Shown: positions 1 to 5,989 of the stretch, one piece after another | How positions within the stretch are numbered: position 1 is the stretch's first letter | Layout of the letters: every line of letters starts with the position of its first letter | NCBI GenBank assembly: GCA_903904545.1 | Contig: CAIVDB010000084.1 | Coordinates: 1 to 8,416 of the forward strand | Source of the DNA: an uncultured bacterium | GTDB taxonomy: Bacteria > Patescibacteria > JAEDAM01 > Absconditabacterales > Absconditicoccaceae | Reading direction: 5' to 3' | DNA length: 8,416 nucleotides | The notes under the pieces: model-generated | What the model was told of the DNA's origin: nothing | Databases searched by the model: none | Seen by the model: only the letters and a program-made list of their open reading frames with translations | Program-made: the position numbers and the translations under genes

Positions 1-1
1 A

Positions 2-490
2 TCAATCTTACAGCAAAAAACATCTTTCAAATGAGAAAAAAGTCAAAAGGATGTCTATTTTGCACCAAAAGAAAAGGATTTTTATTCATACAAACCAGAA
101 TATCTAAGAATAAGACATCAAGAGTGAAAGAATACAATCACCTACTGATATTGCCACGTCAAAGATTGAGAACTCATCAAAATTGATGAATATGAAACTA
201 CTGTAGGCAATCCAGAAACAATTACAGATATTCTTACAAAATTACATTACAATCAGCAAGCTACGATAACGAAGAGGAGAAGATCTTTTTCTTACAAGAA
301 TTTTGACCTAGAGCTTGATTCCATTGAAGAACTTTGAGCCTTTTTAGAGGTTGAAATTACAAGTCACAATTCTACTTACGAAGAAGCAAAACAGTCTTGC
401 TATAATGTCCTAGATGAATTATGAATACATCGAGAAGAAAAGGCTGATCACACAGGATACATTGATATGATTATAGAAAAGAACAGGTAA
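2..490 (+). CDS. CYTH-domain protein, 5' end missing (CyaB / thiamine triphosphatase-like)
   Basis: Open frame entering from the left edge and ending at TAA 488-490; 162 codons are visible with UGA read as Gly. CYTH proteins form a beta-tunnel that binds triphosphates with divalent metal; members include class IV adenylate cyclases and thiamine triphosphatases. Seen here: YLRIR (visible residues 34-38), a charged strand with KIDEYETTV (60-68), KRRRSFSY (91-98), and the hallmark LELDSIEELGAFLEVEI (103-119). In that hallmark the conserved Gly of LGxFxEVE is a UGA. Six of eight glycines are UGA (visible residues 11, 42, 49, 56, 112, 141). The N-terminal ExExK catalytic signature should lie just left of the window, so activity cannot be judged. 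The substrate is not predictable; class IV cyclase, ThTPase and general triphosphatase all remain possible. The family call is confident, the function is not. Confidence 0.85.
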
Positions 491-626
491 TCTTACTTTC
501 CAATCACATTTCATGCTCCTTATCTGACCTAGAACTAGTTGCCTGTATAAGAGTACATCCACAGAGCAGCAGACCTTATATACCCCAGAAGAATAATCTA
601 ATCATTAAGACATATCTAAACAAAAT

Positions 627-654
627 TTGCGTAAAAACAGATATTGCATATAAT
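627..654 (+). promoter_or_regulatory. Sigma70-type promoter of the HEIFH-protein gene
   Basis: TTGCGT (627-632) and a perfect TATAAT (649-654) are separated by 16 bp. Predicted transcription starts near 661, giving a leader of about 27 nt to the ATG at 688. No Shine-Dalgarno sequence is visible in that leader. The 136 nt between the CYTH stop and this promoter hold nothing else I can recognise. Confidence 0.6.
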
Positions 655-687
655 AGATATGTACCTTTTATGCATACCTAAGTATCT

Positions 688-1485
688 ATGAATACAATAA
701 GCAAGGTCGCAGCAGAGACCGATACAGATAATCAAAATACAAATAAAGAACAAATGATTGATGCCAATCATGGCCTTAAAGATATTATAAATTTACCAAA
801 CGATATGGATGAACAAGAGATCCAATCATATATAGACAAGGAAATAAAATGGCTCAGAAGCGATGAATATATGAGGAGAAAAATGGCTGCTACAGGGAAA
901 TCAGAGGAAAAAATCAGAAAAGATGTAGAGAAGATGATTTCTCAACTATGAAAAACAACATTAATATTTGACAAAGAAACTTGTGTACATGCAGGTGCAG
1001 GTGGCGTATATAGTCAAGATATAAAAAATCCTAAAATAAGAGTTTTTGAAGACGAAATCTTCTATAAAAAAGAATCAACAAATCATGAAATATTTCATGC
1101 ATTGTCAGAGCAGGCATTAAAAACAGGTGATGAATTGATTGAATTCTTTAATAGTAAACACAAGAATTATCCAAAAGTAAAATTAGATCGTTGGTATGAT
1201 AAACTTCATCCATTTGAGACAATACAGAAATGGGCAAACAACAGTCCAGAACAACAAGTAGTTGCAAAAAGAATAATGGATTATATAGAAAAAACTCAAG
1301 GGATAAAAAGAGGAGAAAAACTCACTTTATCCAATATAGATGAATTAAAAAATGATATGATGAAATTCATACAAAAAGAAGATATGAGACATATGGACAT
1401 TATTTATTTAATGGCAGCATTCAAAAAGAAGTTTGGTCTTAATTATCCAAATAAACTACTAGAATTACTCAACAATGCTTATTAG
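688..1485 (+). CDS. Orphan protein with HEIFH putative zinc-protease motif
   Basis: 265 aa from ATG 688, the first possible start after an in-frame TAA at 679-681, to TAG 1483-1485. One UGA (949-951, Gly88) joins what would be two ORFs under the standard code. I do not recognise the family. Residues 1-88 are acidic to charged and probably helical. A short strand-rich part (about 91-126, with an HAGAGG stretch at 101-106) leads into STNHEIFHALSEQAL (130-144), where H133, E134 and H137 fit the HExxH motif of zinc metallopeptidases. The remainder (150-265) is Lys/Glu-rich and helical, with several acidic residues that could be a third metal ligand. No signal peptide or membrane segment is visible, suggesting a cytoplasmic location or non-classical export. 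It is transcribed alone and faces a convergent gene. HExxH occurs by chance, so protease function is only inferred; the coding call itself is strong. Confidence 0.8.
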
Positions 1486-1490
1486 TTTCG

Positions 1491-1541
1491 AAAAAGACAC
1501 CCTCCATCAATGATAATAATCACCGAGAGAGAATGTCTTTT
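1491..1541. terminator. Candidate bidirectional terminator between convergent genes
   Basis: AAAAGACA (1492-1499) is the exact inverse of TGTCTTTT (1534-1541), with 34 nt between the arms. Read from either strand the right arm ends in a T-run, as expected for a terminator shared by the plus-strand gene ending at 1485 and the minus-strand gene ending at 1562. The long loop and AT-rich stem make this a moderate call. Confidence 0.4.
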
Positions 1542-1561
1542 ATAAAGATAGATTTGTTTAA

Positions 1562-2530
1562 TTAAATTTTTGATAGAATTTTTTGGAATTGGTCTATTCC
1601 AAAGGAAGAAGTAGAATGAAAGAAATCAATTTTTCGAAAATCCACAAGCCCATCTCGTTCAGGGATAGATCCCTCTGAAAGGAATAAAATAGGGGTATTA
1701 GCATAAATTGGATCTTTAATTACTTCTTCATAGAAGTTCAATCCACTGGAGTAAGCACGTTTAGAATCCGAGTCATCAGGGAAGTAATCTCCTAAGACAA
1801 TAAGATCGGCCTCAGCAAATTTTACTTTTGCACTACCCCATTCTTCAGGAGAAGAGAAATAAAAGACTTCGTATTCATTTTCACAATAATCAAAATAAGG
1901 CAACAATAAAACCGTATTATTGAAAATGAATACAATCTTCTTCTTAACAAAGATAACTTCCACTGAAGGTCGTTGAGTTGATAGAACAAAGCCATCAAAT
2001 TCAGCAATCTTATGACCAAAAAGAGGCAAAACAGACACTTTTGTATCGACTTCATCCACATAAGCAAGTATCGAGTCTGCTTTACTTGGGAAACCGGCTG
2101 CTGCCCATTGCTGTTCATATAGGAGAGCATCCAATTTTAATAATTGTATCAAACTGGCTTCTCCAGTTAAAGGGCAGAAGTTTCTTCCTGTTACATCAAC
2201 ATAGAACAGTCCTGCAGACTTACTTTGAGCAACAAATAAGTTTTTTCTTGTTAAACCAGAGATATCTAAGATATCGACACCAGGAAATTGTTCAGTTAAA
2301 TAAGTATCCTTTATATCTCCATGAAATAACTTTGTATAAAGAATCTTACCATCCTTTTCTTCCAAAAAGGAATAAACTCTCCAACATTCCCTTTTGAGAG
2401 AATCGTAGATGAATTTTTTAAGCTCTTCCTCTGAAAGATTATACAGATTGCAAGGGAACTCAACATCAACAGCTAGTAGGATATCTCCATCACTAGTATT
2501 GATATGCAAATACTTTTTGTTTTTTTTCAT
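1562..2530 (-). CDS. Unknown protein with a possible degenerate C-terminal receiver-like domain
   Basis: 322 aa, ATG at 2530 to TAA at 1562-1564. The family is not recognised. The N-terminal two thirds look like a globular alpha/beta protein with no signal peptide. The C-terminal part from about residue 236 follows a response-regulator pattern: ADLIVLGDYFP (241-251) resembles the beta-3 strand and phospho-acceptor loop, GLNFYEEV (263-270) the next helix, and NTPILFLS (278-285) the beta-4 strand with its Ser/Thr. However, the acceptor Asp position is Gly247 with Asp248 beside it, and the usual beta-5 Lys is absent near FFHSTS (303-308), so phosphorylation is unlikely. None of its 17 glycines uses UGA, unlike the neighbouring genes. 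It has its own promoter (2562-2589) and no clear Shine-Dalgarno. The coding call is strong; the receiver resemblance is an inference from pattern only. Confidence 0.85.
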   Translation of the reverse strand: MKKNKKYLHINTSDGDILLAVDVEFPCNLYNLSEEELKKFIYDSLKRECWRVYSFLEEKDGKILYTKLFHGDIKDTYLTEQFPGVDILDISGLTRKNLFVAQSKSAGLFYVDVTGRNFCPLTGEASLIQLLKLDALLYEQQWAAAGFPSKADSILAYVDEVDTKVSVLPLFGHKIAEFDGFVLSTQRPSVEVIFVKKKIVFIFNNTVLLLPYFDYCENEYEVFYFSSPEEWGSAKVKFAEADLIVLGDYFPDDSDSKRAYSSGLNFYEEVIKDPIYANTPILFLSEGSIPERDGLVDFRKIDFFHSTSSFGIDQFQKILSKI

Positions 2531-2561
2531 ATGATTTTGTTTTTTATTGATTTAGGAAAAG

Positions 2562-2589
2562 ATGATAAACTATTTATAATAAAAGTCAA
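2562..2589 (-). promoter_or_regulatory. Sigma70-type promoter of the 322-aa gene
   Basis: On the minus strand TTGACT (2589-2584) and TATCAT (2567-2562) are spaced by 16 bp, each one mismatch from consensus. Predicted start is near 2555, about 25 nt upstream of the ATG at 2530. The A-rich leader has no Shine-Dalgarno. Confidence 0.55.
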
Positions 2590-2642
2590 GTAATTTTTCA
2601 GACAGAGAGATACCAATAAGGGGGTTTTCTCCCAATAAACAA

Positions 2643-2673
2643 AAATATCTCCGAGAGATACAAGGAGATATTT
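2643..2673 (-). terminator. Intrinsic terminator downstream of the structured 3' region
   Basis: A perfect 10-bp inverted repeat, AAATATCTCC (2643-2652) and GGAGATATTT (2664-2673), has an 11-nt loop. On the minus strand the stem runs into TTTTTG, so it would end transcripts coming from the 146-aa gene after the hairpin pair. The outer half of the stem is AU-only, so strength is uncertain. Confidence 0.5.
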
Positions 2674-2683
2674 ACTATGTCTG

Positions 2684-2702
2684 TACAAATGACAACAATT
2701 TA
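2684..2702. repeat. 19-bp direct repeat, copy 1
   Basis: TACAAATGACAACAATTTA, identical to 2783-2801. The copies are 99 bp apart and bracket the two hairpins at 2714-2735 and 2746-2773. Confidence 0.9.
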
Positions 2703-2704
2703 AC

Positions 2705-2780
2705 TTTAGTCTGTATACCGCATTTCTGCGGTATAGTTCTCACATCCAACCTTACTGTACCAGCAAGGATTGGTGGTCGA
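2705..2780 (-). ncRNA. Candidate structured RNA element: two hairpins between 19-bp direct repeats
   Basis: Reading the minus strand, the first hairpin (2773-2746) pairs CCAA-CCUUGCUG with CAGUAAGG-UUGG around a 3-nt loop, with one bulged U. The second (2735-2714) is a perfect 9-bp stem, UAUACCGCA with UGCGGUAUA, closed by a GAAA (GNRA) tetraloop. Strand choice comes from the sequence: the one mismatch in the first stem is A-C on the plus strand but G-U on the minus strand, and the tetraloop is GNRA only on the minus strand. It follows the 146-aa gene's stop codon and precedes a terminator, so it may be that mRNA's 3' UTR or a processed small RNA. I recognise no known RNA family. Confidence 0.45.
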
Positions 2781-2782
2781 AC

Positions 2783-2801
2783 TACAAATGACAACAATTT
2801 A
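2783..2801. repeat. 19-bp direct repeat, copy 2
   Basis: Identical to 2684-2702. It begins at the base next to the stop codon (2802-2804) of the minus-strand 146-aa gene. Confidence 0.9.
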
Positions 2802-3242
2802 TTACGCTGCCTGAACGTAAGCAGAAATATGAATTTCATTATAAATATGATCAATAGTAGTAGATAATTCAGCTACAGAGAATGCAAACGTCTGTGCATA
2901 AAAGTTATTTTTCAAAAGAAATGAAGTAAGCATAGCTGATGTATCTTGAAGTGAGGATACAATATTTTCTACATCTTTCTTATCATGAATAATATCTTTG
3001 TGTAATGCTGACTTAAGCTTTCAAAGATGTTTTTGAAGATTTTGAAGGGTAAGAACGATCCTATCTACATAATCAGACTCTACATGAGCTGCAGTAGAAA
3101 GACAAAATCCTCCCACTTTATCTGAAGACAATTCCAAACACAAAGCAAGTCCAGCCTCTATATCTTTACAGATACCTTCGATTTTCTGAACTAAACCATG
3201 GACCTTATCCAATGATTGAGCTGAATTGAATGAATTTTGCAT
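2802..3242 (-). CDS. Small helical protein of unknown function
   Basis: 146 aa from ATG 3242 to TAA 2802-2804, with one UGA (Gly74, 3021-3023) in the middle; standard-code reading would truncate it there. Composition suggests an all-helical protein: amphipathic stretches at about 5-40, 55-85, 88-110 and 117-138, with no signal peptide and no convincing membrane span. Three cysteines (25, 35, 47) show no metal-site spacing. I recognise no family. An in-frame GTG at 3335 would add 31 Phe-rich residues, but a near-consensus promoter whose start falls near 3282 lies inside that extension, so ATG 3242 is preferred. The preceding leader is pyrimidine-rich with no Shine-Dalgarno. It is transcribed divergently from corA and followed by a structured RNA-like region. 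Confidence 0.7.
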
Positions 3243-3288
3243 AGTAAGGGGGAAAGAGAATAAAAATTCGTTCCGTATTGATACTTCA

Positions 3289-3316
3289 ATTATACCCCAG
3301 AAAGGATTTTTTTCAA
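3289..3316 (-). promoter_or_regulatory. Sigma70-type promoter of the 146-aa gene
   Basis: On the minus strand TTGAAA (3316-3311) and a perfect TATAAT (3294-3289) are 16 bp apart. Predicted start is near 3282, leaving a 40-nt leader to ATG 3242; this decides against the upstream GTG start. Confidence 0.65.
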
Positions 3317-3532
3317 AGAAAAAGAAAATCGACACTCATTTTTCTAGGTAAAAAGACTCTTTATAATTTTTTATATGTACAAATCGATTTTTATATATAT
3401 TAGTGCAAACCCATTGTTATCAAATAGAACTTAGACGGGAGATATTAGACCTTAGAAGGACTAAATGTTAAAGTTTTTCACCACTTTTGGTCGATTTCGT
3501 ACTACTTTGTACAATATTTGACGATTTTATTC

Positions 3533-3560
3533 ATCTAAGATCTAAAATCTAAGCTCTAAG
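3533..3560. repeat. 7-nt tandem repeat, four units (ATCTAAR)
   Basis: Units are ATCTAAG, ATCTAAA, ATCTAAG and CTCTAAG, head to tail. A looser set of TTAGA words in the opposite orientation lies at about 3430-3457, so the region can pair with itself. Confidence 0.75.
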
Positions 3561-3592
3561 ATCCCTTTTCCAATATTTGATACATCCTCCTT

Positions 3593-3616
3593 CAAAAGTA
3601 TATTCTAGTACTTTTG
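3593..3616. repeat. Inverted repeat, 8-bp arms
   Basis: CAAAAGTA (3593-3600) and TACTTTTG (3609-3616) flank 8 nt. Outside them CCTT and AAGG, then ATCC and GGAT, extend the pairing with small bulges, giving a longer imperfect hairpin of about 3583-3628. Confidence 0.5.
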
Positions 3617-3631
3617 ATTGAAGGATGGATG

Positions 3632-3677
3632 AAATTTTTGGGATACCAAAAGACAGTAAAGACCATCCCAAAAATTT
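3632..3677. repeat. Perfect 13-bp inverted repeat upstream of corA
   Basis: AAATTTTTGGGAT (3632-3644) and ATCCCAAAAATTT (3665-3677) enclose 20 nt. The right arm overlaps the first two bases of the corA -35 box, so a protein bound here, or the hairpin itself, could affect corA transcription. It could also terminate an unseen transcript. Confidence 0.6.
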
Positions 3678-3703
3678 GACAGAGAAAAAAAACCGAGTAT
3701 ACT
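3676..3703 (+). promoter_or_regulatory. Near-consensus sigma70-type promoter of corA
   Basis: TTGACA (3676-3681, perfect) and TATACT (3698-3703, one mismatch) are spaced by 16 bp. Start is predicted near 3710, exactly where a small hairpin, GAGTC-AAAA-GACTC (3710-3723), begins, so the mRNA would start with a stem-loop. The leader is about 60 nt and ends in AAGGA (3763-3767), only 2 nt from the ATG. Confidence 0.7.
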
Positions 3704-3714
3704 TAAGAAGAGTC

Positions 3715-3760
3715 AAAAGACTCCATCACTGAGCATTCAACATTTAACATGTAACATTCC
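3715..3760. repeat. Dispersed repeat copy A: 23-nt core plus 7-nt units
   Basis: The core 3715-3737 (AAAAGACTCC then ATCACTGAGCATT) matches 4750-4772 at 21 of 23 positions. Both continue into 7-nt units, here CATTCAA, CATTTAA, CATGTAA and CATTCC from 3734. It lies in the corA leader. Confidence 0.75.
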
Positions 3761-3769
3761 ATAAGGACA

Positions 3770-4693
3770 ATGCAGCAATCAATCCAAATAGGAAAAACCC
3801 AATGGATCCATATCCAAGAGCCTAATAAGGAGATCATAGATCAATTAGCTCAAGAGTATGGTTTTCACGAAGTCATTGTTGACGATTTGATAGAGATCAA
3901 CGCACAATCTAAGATTGATGTAAATAGCGATCATTTTTTCCTTGCACTCACGTTCACTAAATATCTAGAAAGTGAACAAAGATATATTTTCAACGAATTA
4001 GATATCATTATAGGAGAGGACTATATTATAAGTACAAATTCCTTAGAATCTGATTCGATCAAGAAATTATTTGAAGATTTTCAAGATCAGAAAGAGAATA
4101 GCTGACCAGGAAAGGATTCTCCTTATTACATCTTATACAAAATCATAGATGTGTGTTATGATAAAACAATAAAGTCCCTAGCGATTTCAGGAAAAACACT
4201 CTTAAAAATACAAGAAGAGATGATTATCAAAAGAAATGATAATCAAATCGTAGAGGACCTCATGAATGAAGATATAAATAAAGTTCTGATCAAACATAAT
4301 TTTCTTTCACAGCAAGACGTCATAGATGATCTCATAGAACACGTAAGTACAATCCACGAAAAAAAACTTAACGTATATTTCAATAGTCTCAAAGGGAAAC
4401 TCACAAGGATCATTAGTACCATAAACATTTTAGCAGAAAAAAATGATTCACTCGTGACGGCATACAATACCTTTGTAGGGATCAAAAATAATAATAGTGT
4501 AACAAGATTGACCTTCGTAAATGCAATCTTCATGCCATTGACCTTAATCGCTAGCATCTGAGGAATGTCAGAACGAAGTATGATGACAGGACCAGAAAAT
4601 TGGAAGATTGCCTATCCACTCTTCTTTCTTCTCTGTGGTGCACTTGCGTATATTACCTATATCTTATTACGTAAATTCTTCATCAAAAAATAG
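3770..4693 (+). CDS. corA: CorA-family divalent cation channel with variant GMS signature
   Basis: 307 aa, ATG 3770 to TAG 4691-4693, with two UGA glycines (Gly112 at 4103, Gly264 at 4559) that split it under the standard code. CorA proteins are homopentameric inner-membrane Mg2+/Co2+ channels with a large cytoplasmic N-terminal funnel, a long stalk helix and two C-terminal membrane helices. Seen here: an alpha/beta N-domain to about 130, a long charged helical region (about 150-235), TM1 (about 243-264, ending LTLIASI) and TM2 (about 279-300), then a basic tail RKFFIKK. Length and layout fit the family. The filter motif normally reads YGMN; here residues 264-267 are GGMS, followed by ERSMMTG, so the key Asn is Ser. 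Ion selectivity may differ. It is a single gene with a strong promoter and a convergent neighbour downstream. Confidence 0.88.
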
Positions 4694-4706
4694 TTCAGAT
4701 AATTTT

Positions 4707-4734
4707 TAATGCGTAATGCGTAATGATTAATGGT
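4707..4734. repeat. 7-nt tandem repeat, four units (TAATGNN)
   Basis: Units TAATGCG, TAATGCG, TAATGAT and TAATGGT lie between the convergent corA and flavoprotein genes. ATTAATG (4726-4732) is the inverse of CATTAAT (4769-4775), so this array could pair with the next one and form a hairpin across the shared 3' region. Confidence 0.75.
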
Positions 4735-4749
4735 GGTATTTTTTATACA

Positions 4750-4796
4750 AAAAGACTCCTTCACTAAGCATTAATCCTTCAACATTCAACATTACT
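4750..4796. repeat. Dispersed repeat copy B: 23-nt core plus 7-nt units
   Basis: The core 4750-4772 matches 3715-3737 at 21 of 23 positions and continues into CATTAAT, CCTTCAA, CATTCAA and CATTACT from 4769. It covers the stop codon and last ten codons of the minus-strand flavoprotein. Confidence 0.75.
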
Positions 4797-5858
4797 TCAG
4801 CATACGTATGCTGAAGACCATGCCCATTGCAGATTATACCCACCACTTCTTCAGGTGATATCCAAAAGTTCCCCAAGGAAATACAGTCCAGGAACTTTTT
4901 TTGATTCAAAAGAAGTTGTAAGTTCATCTAGAGAAACCCCTCATCAGGTCACCTTTGCTTCTTCCCAAGGACGGAAGGCCTTGAAGTGAAAATCGGTAGA
5001 CATATGTTTAGCGTCTAAAGAAAAAAGCTGCATAATTTTCTGCGGTAAGTACTGATCATCAAAGGTCAATCTGATAGTCACAGCATTTGGATCTTCTTGA
5101 CGTCAGAGAATGATCGTTGCATCAAACACTACCGGTCATGAAATGCCCCAATGGGTGAAAAGAAGTGAGCCCTTTCTCGTGTATAAACAGCGGTCTCCTT
5201 GCCACAGGGAAAGTTCTGCTCATAAAGTATTACCCGCAAGCGAGGAAAGATCTTCTATCGTTTCTATCCCACACAGACATCTATAGGGATCCACGAAAGC
5301 CAATCCAAATTGCTCCGCAAGTTTATATCCGAAATCAGTAGCTCACACTTGAGGGAAACTTTTGCCTCCTGTCGCTACAATAAGTTTCTTCGTCATAAAG
5401 CTATCTGTGCTTGTGGTAATGGTAAAAGGAAATTCTTTGGAAGGATCATGGGCAACATCCTGAATATCTTGACCAAGGAAGTGCTCTACTCCGCGATCCA
5501 AAGATGCCTGCACAAGGAAACTTTGCAACTGTTGAGATTTTCCTCATTTGAGCAATACTCTTCCATTATCTTCTACGACGGTAGCAATGCCATGCTCTTC
5601 TAAGAAAGCAATCATATCATCTTGGGAGAATGCATGGAAAATGCTTGGCAATCTTTTGATATTTTTCCCGATATAATCTCTTTCAATCAAGATATTGATA
5701 TTACTTACGTTACATCTTTCTCCTCAGGACAAAAGAACCTTAGTACCAAGTTTCGCACTCTTTTCCAAAATCGCAATACGAGCATCTTCGGGCAAAAACA
5801 GCGAACAAAACAGTCCCGCCGCCCCTCCTCCAACGATAACGATATCATACTCCTGCAT
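4764..5858 (-). CDS. HI0933/YhiN-family FAD-dependent oxidoreductase
   Basis: 364 aa, ATG 5858 to TAG 4764-4766, with 11 UGA glycines (45, 105, 172, 213, 241, 252, 305, 306, 336, 354, 360). Family hallmarks in order: YDIVIVGGGAAG (4-15) FAD-binding Rossmann loop with E32 for the ribose; VLLSGGERCNVSN (41-53); IVATGGKSFPQVGATDFGY (160-178); LLFTHWGISGP (232-242); KVTGGGVSLDEL (302-313); VPGLYFLGELLDITGRSGG (322-340) followed by YNLQWAWSSAY. Many UGAs sit on glycines the family conserves. It is a soluble flavoprotein; the family's substrate is generally unknown. It is slightly shorter than the usual 390-410 aa, mainly in the domain between about 242 and 300. An in-frame GTG (5885) would add nine residues, but homologues begin just before the Rossmann strand, favouring ATG. 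The C-terminus overlaps a dispersed repeat. Confidence 0.9.
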
Positions 5859-5926
5859 CCTTTCTTTACAAAAAATAAACTCCACACTACCTATACATAT
5901 TCTAGGCGTGCATACAATTCGTAATT

Positions 5927-5954
5927 AAAAAACGAGCCATCCGAAGATGACCCG
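5927..5954 (-). terminator. Intrinsic terminator of the S74 gene
   Basis: On the minus strand CGGGTCATC (5954-5946), a TTCG tetraloop (5945-5942) and GATGGCTCG (5941-5933) form a 9-bp stem with two G-U pairs, followed by six T (5932-5927). It sits 36 nt after the S74 stop codon and separates that gene from the downstream flavoprotein. Confidence 0.85.
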
Positions 5955-5989
5955 TAGACAGAAAACCAAAACATATTTTTTTACTTAAA

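Larger units (their letters stand above)
3317..3675. other. Gene-free divergent intergenic stretch
   Basis: This stretch lies between the promoter of the 146-aa gene and that of corA. It is AT-rich, has no convincing gene in any frame even with UGA as sense, and holds the 7-nt tandem array (3533-3560) and the two inverted repeats (3593-3616 and 3632-3677). A 26-codon reading frame at 3465-3545 with AAGGA upstream is noted but not accepted. No tRNA or known riboswitch was recognised. Confidence 0.6.

Noticed and set aside
1..490. The left end as a decayed pseudogene, because of its many TGA codons.
   Set aside because: With UGA as Gly one frame is open throughout and carries CYTH motifs; the TGAs are sense codons.
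2677..2703. Eight-codon plus-strand reading frame (MSVQMTTI) with AAGGAG 9 nt upstream, followed by hairpins, resembling a leader peptide.
   Set aside because: The Shine-Dalgarno-like bases are one arm of the minus-strand terminator stem, and no plus-strand gene follows for an attenuator to control. The hairpins fold better on the minus strand.
3021..3335. Longer start (GTG 3335) for the 146-aa gene.
   Set aside because: A near-consensus promoter (3289-3316) lies inside the extension, and the added residues are a low-complexity Phe-rich run.
3465..3545. 26-residue plus-strand frame (MLKFFTTFGRF..., one UGA) with AAGGA 4 nt before its ATG.
   Set aside because: Very short, no recognisable promoter, composition like the AT-rich surroundings, and it runs into a 7-nt repeat array. 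It could be real but cannot be supported here.
3710..3723. Hairpin GAGTC-AAAA-GACTC as a terminator.
   Set aside because: Short stem, no T-run after it on the plus strand, and it lies just at the predicted corA transcript start.
3317..3769. M-box or other Mg2+ riboswitch upstream of corA.
   Set aside because: The predicted transcript leader is only about 60 nt and shows no recognisable riboswitch core; the larger hairpins lie upstream of the promoter.
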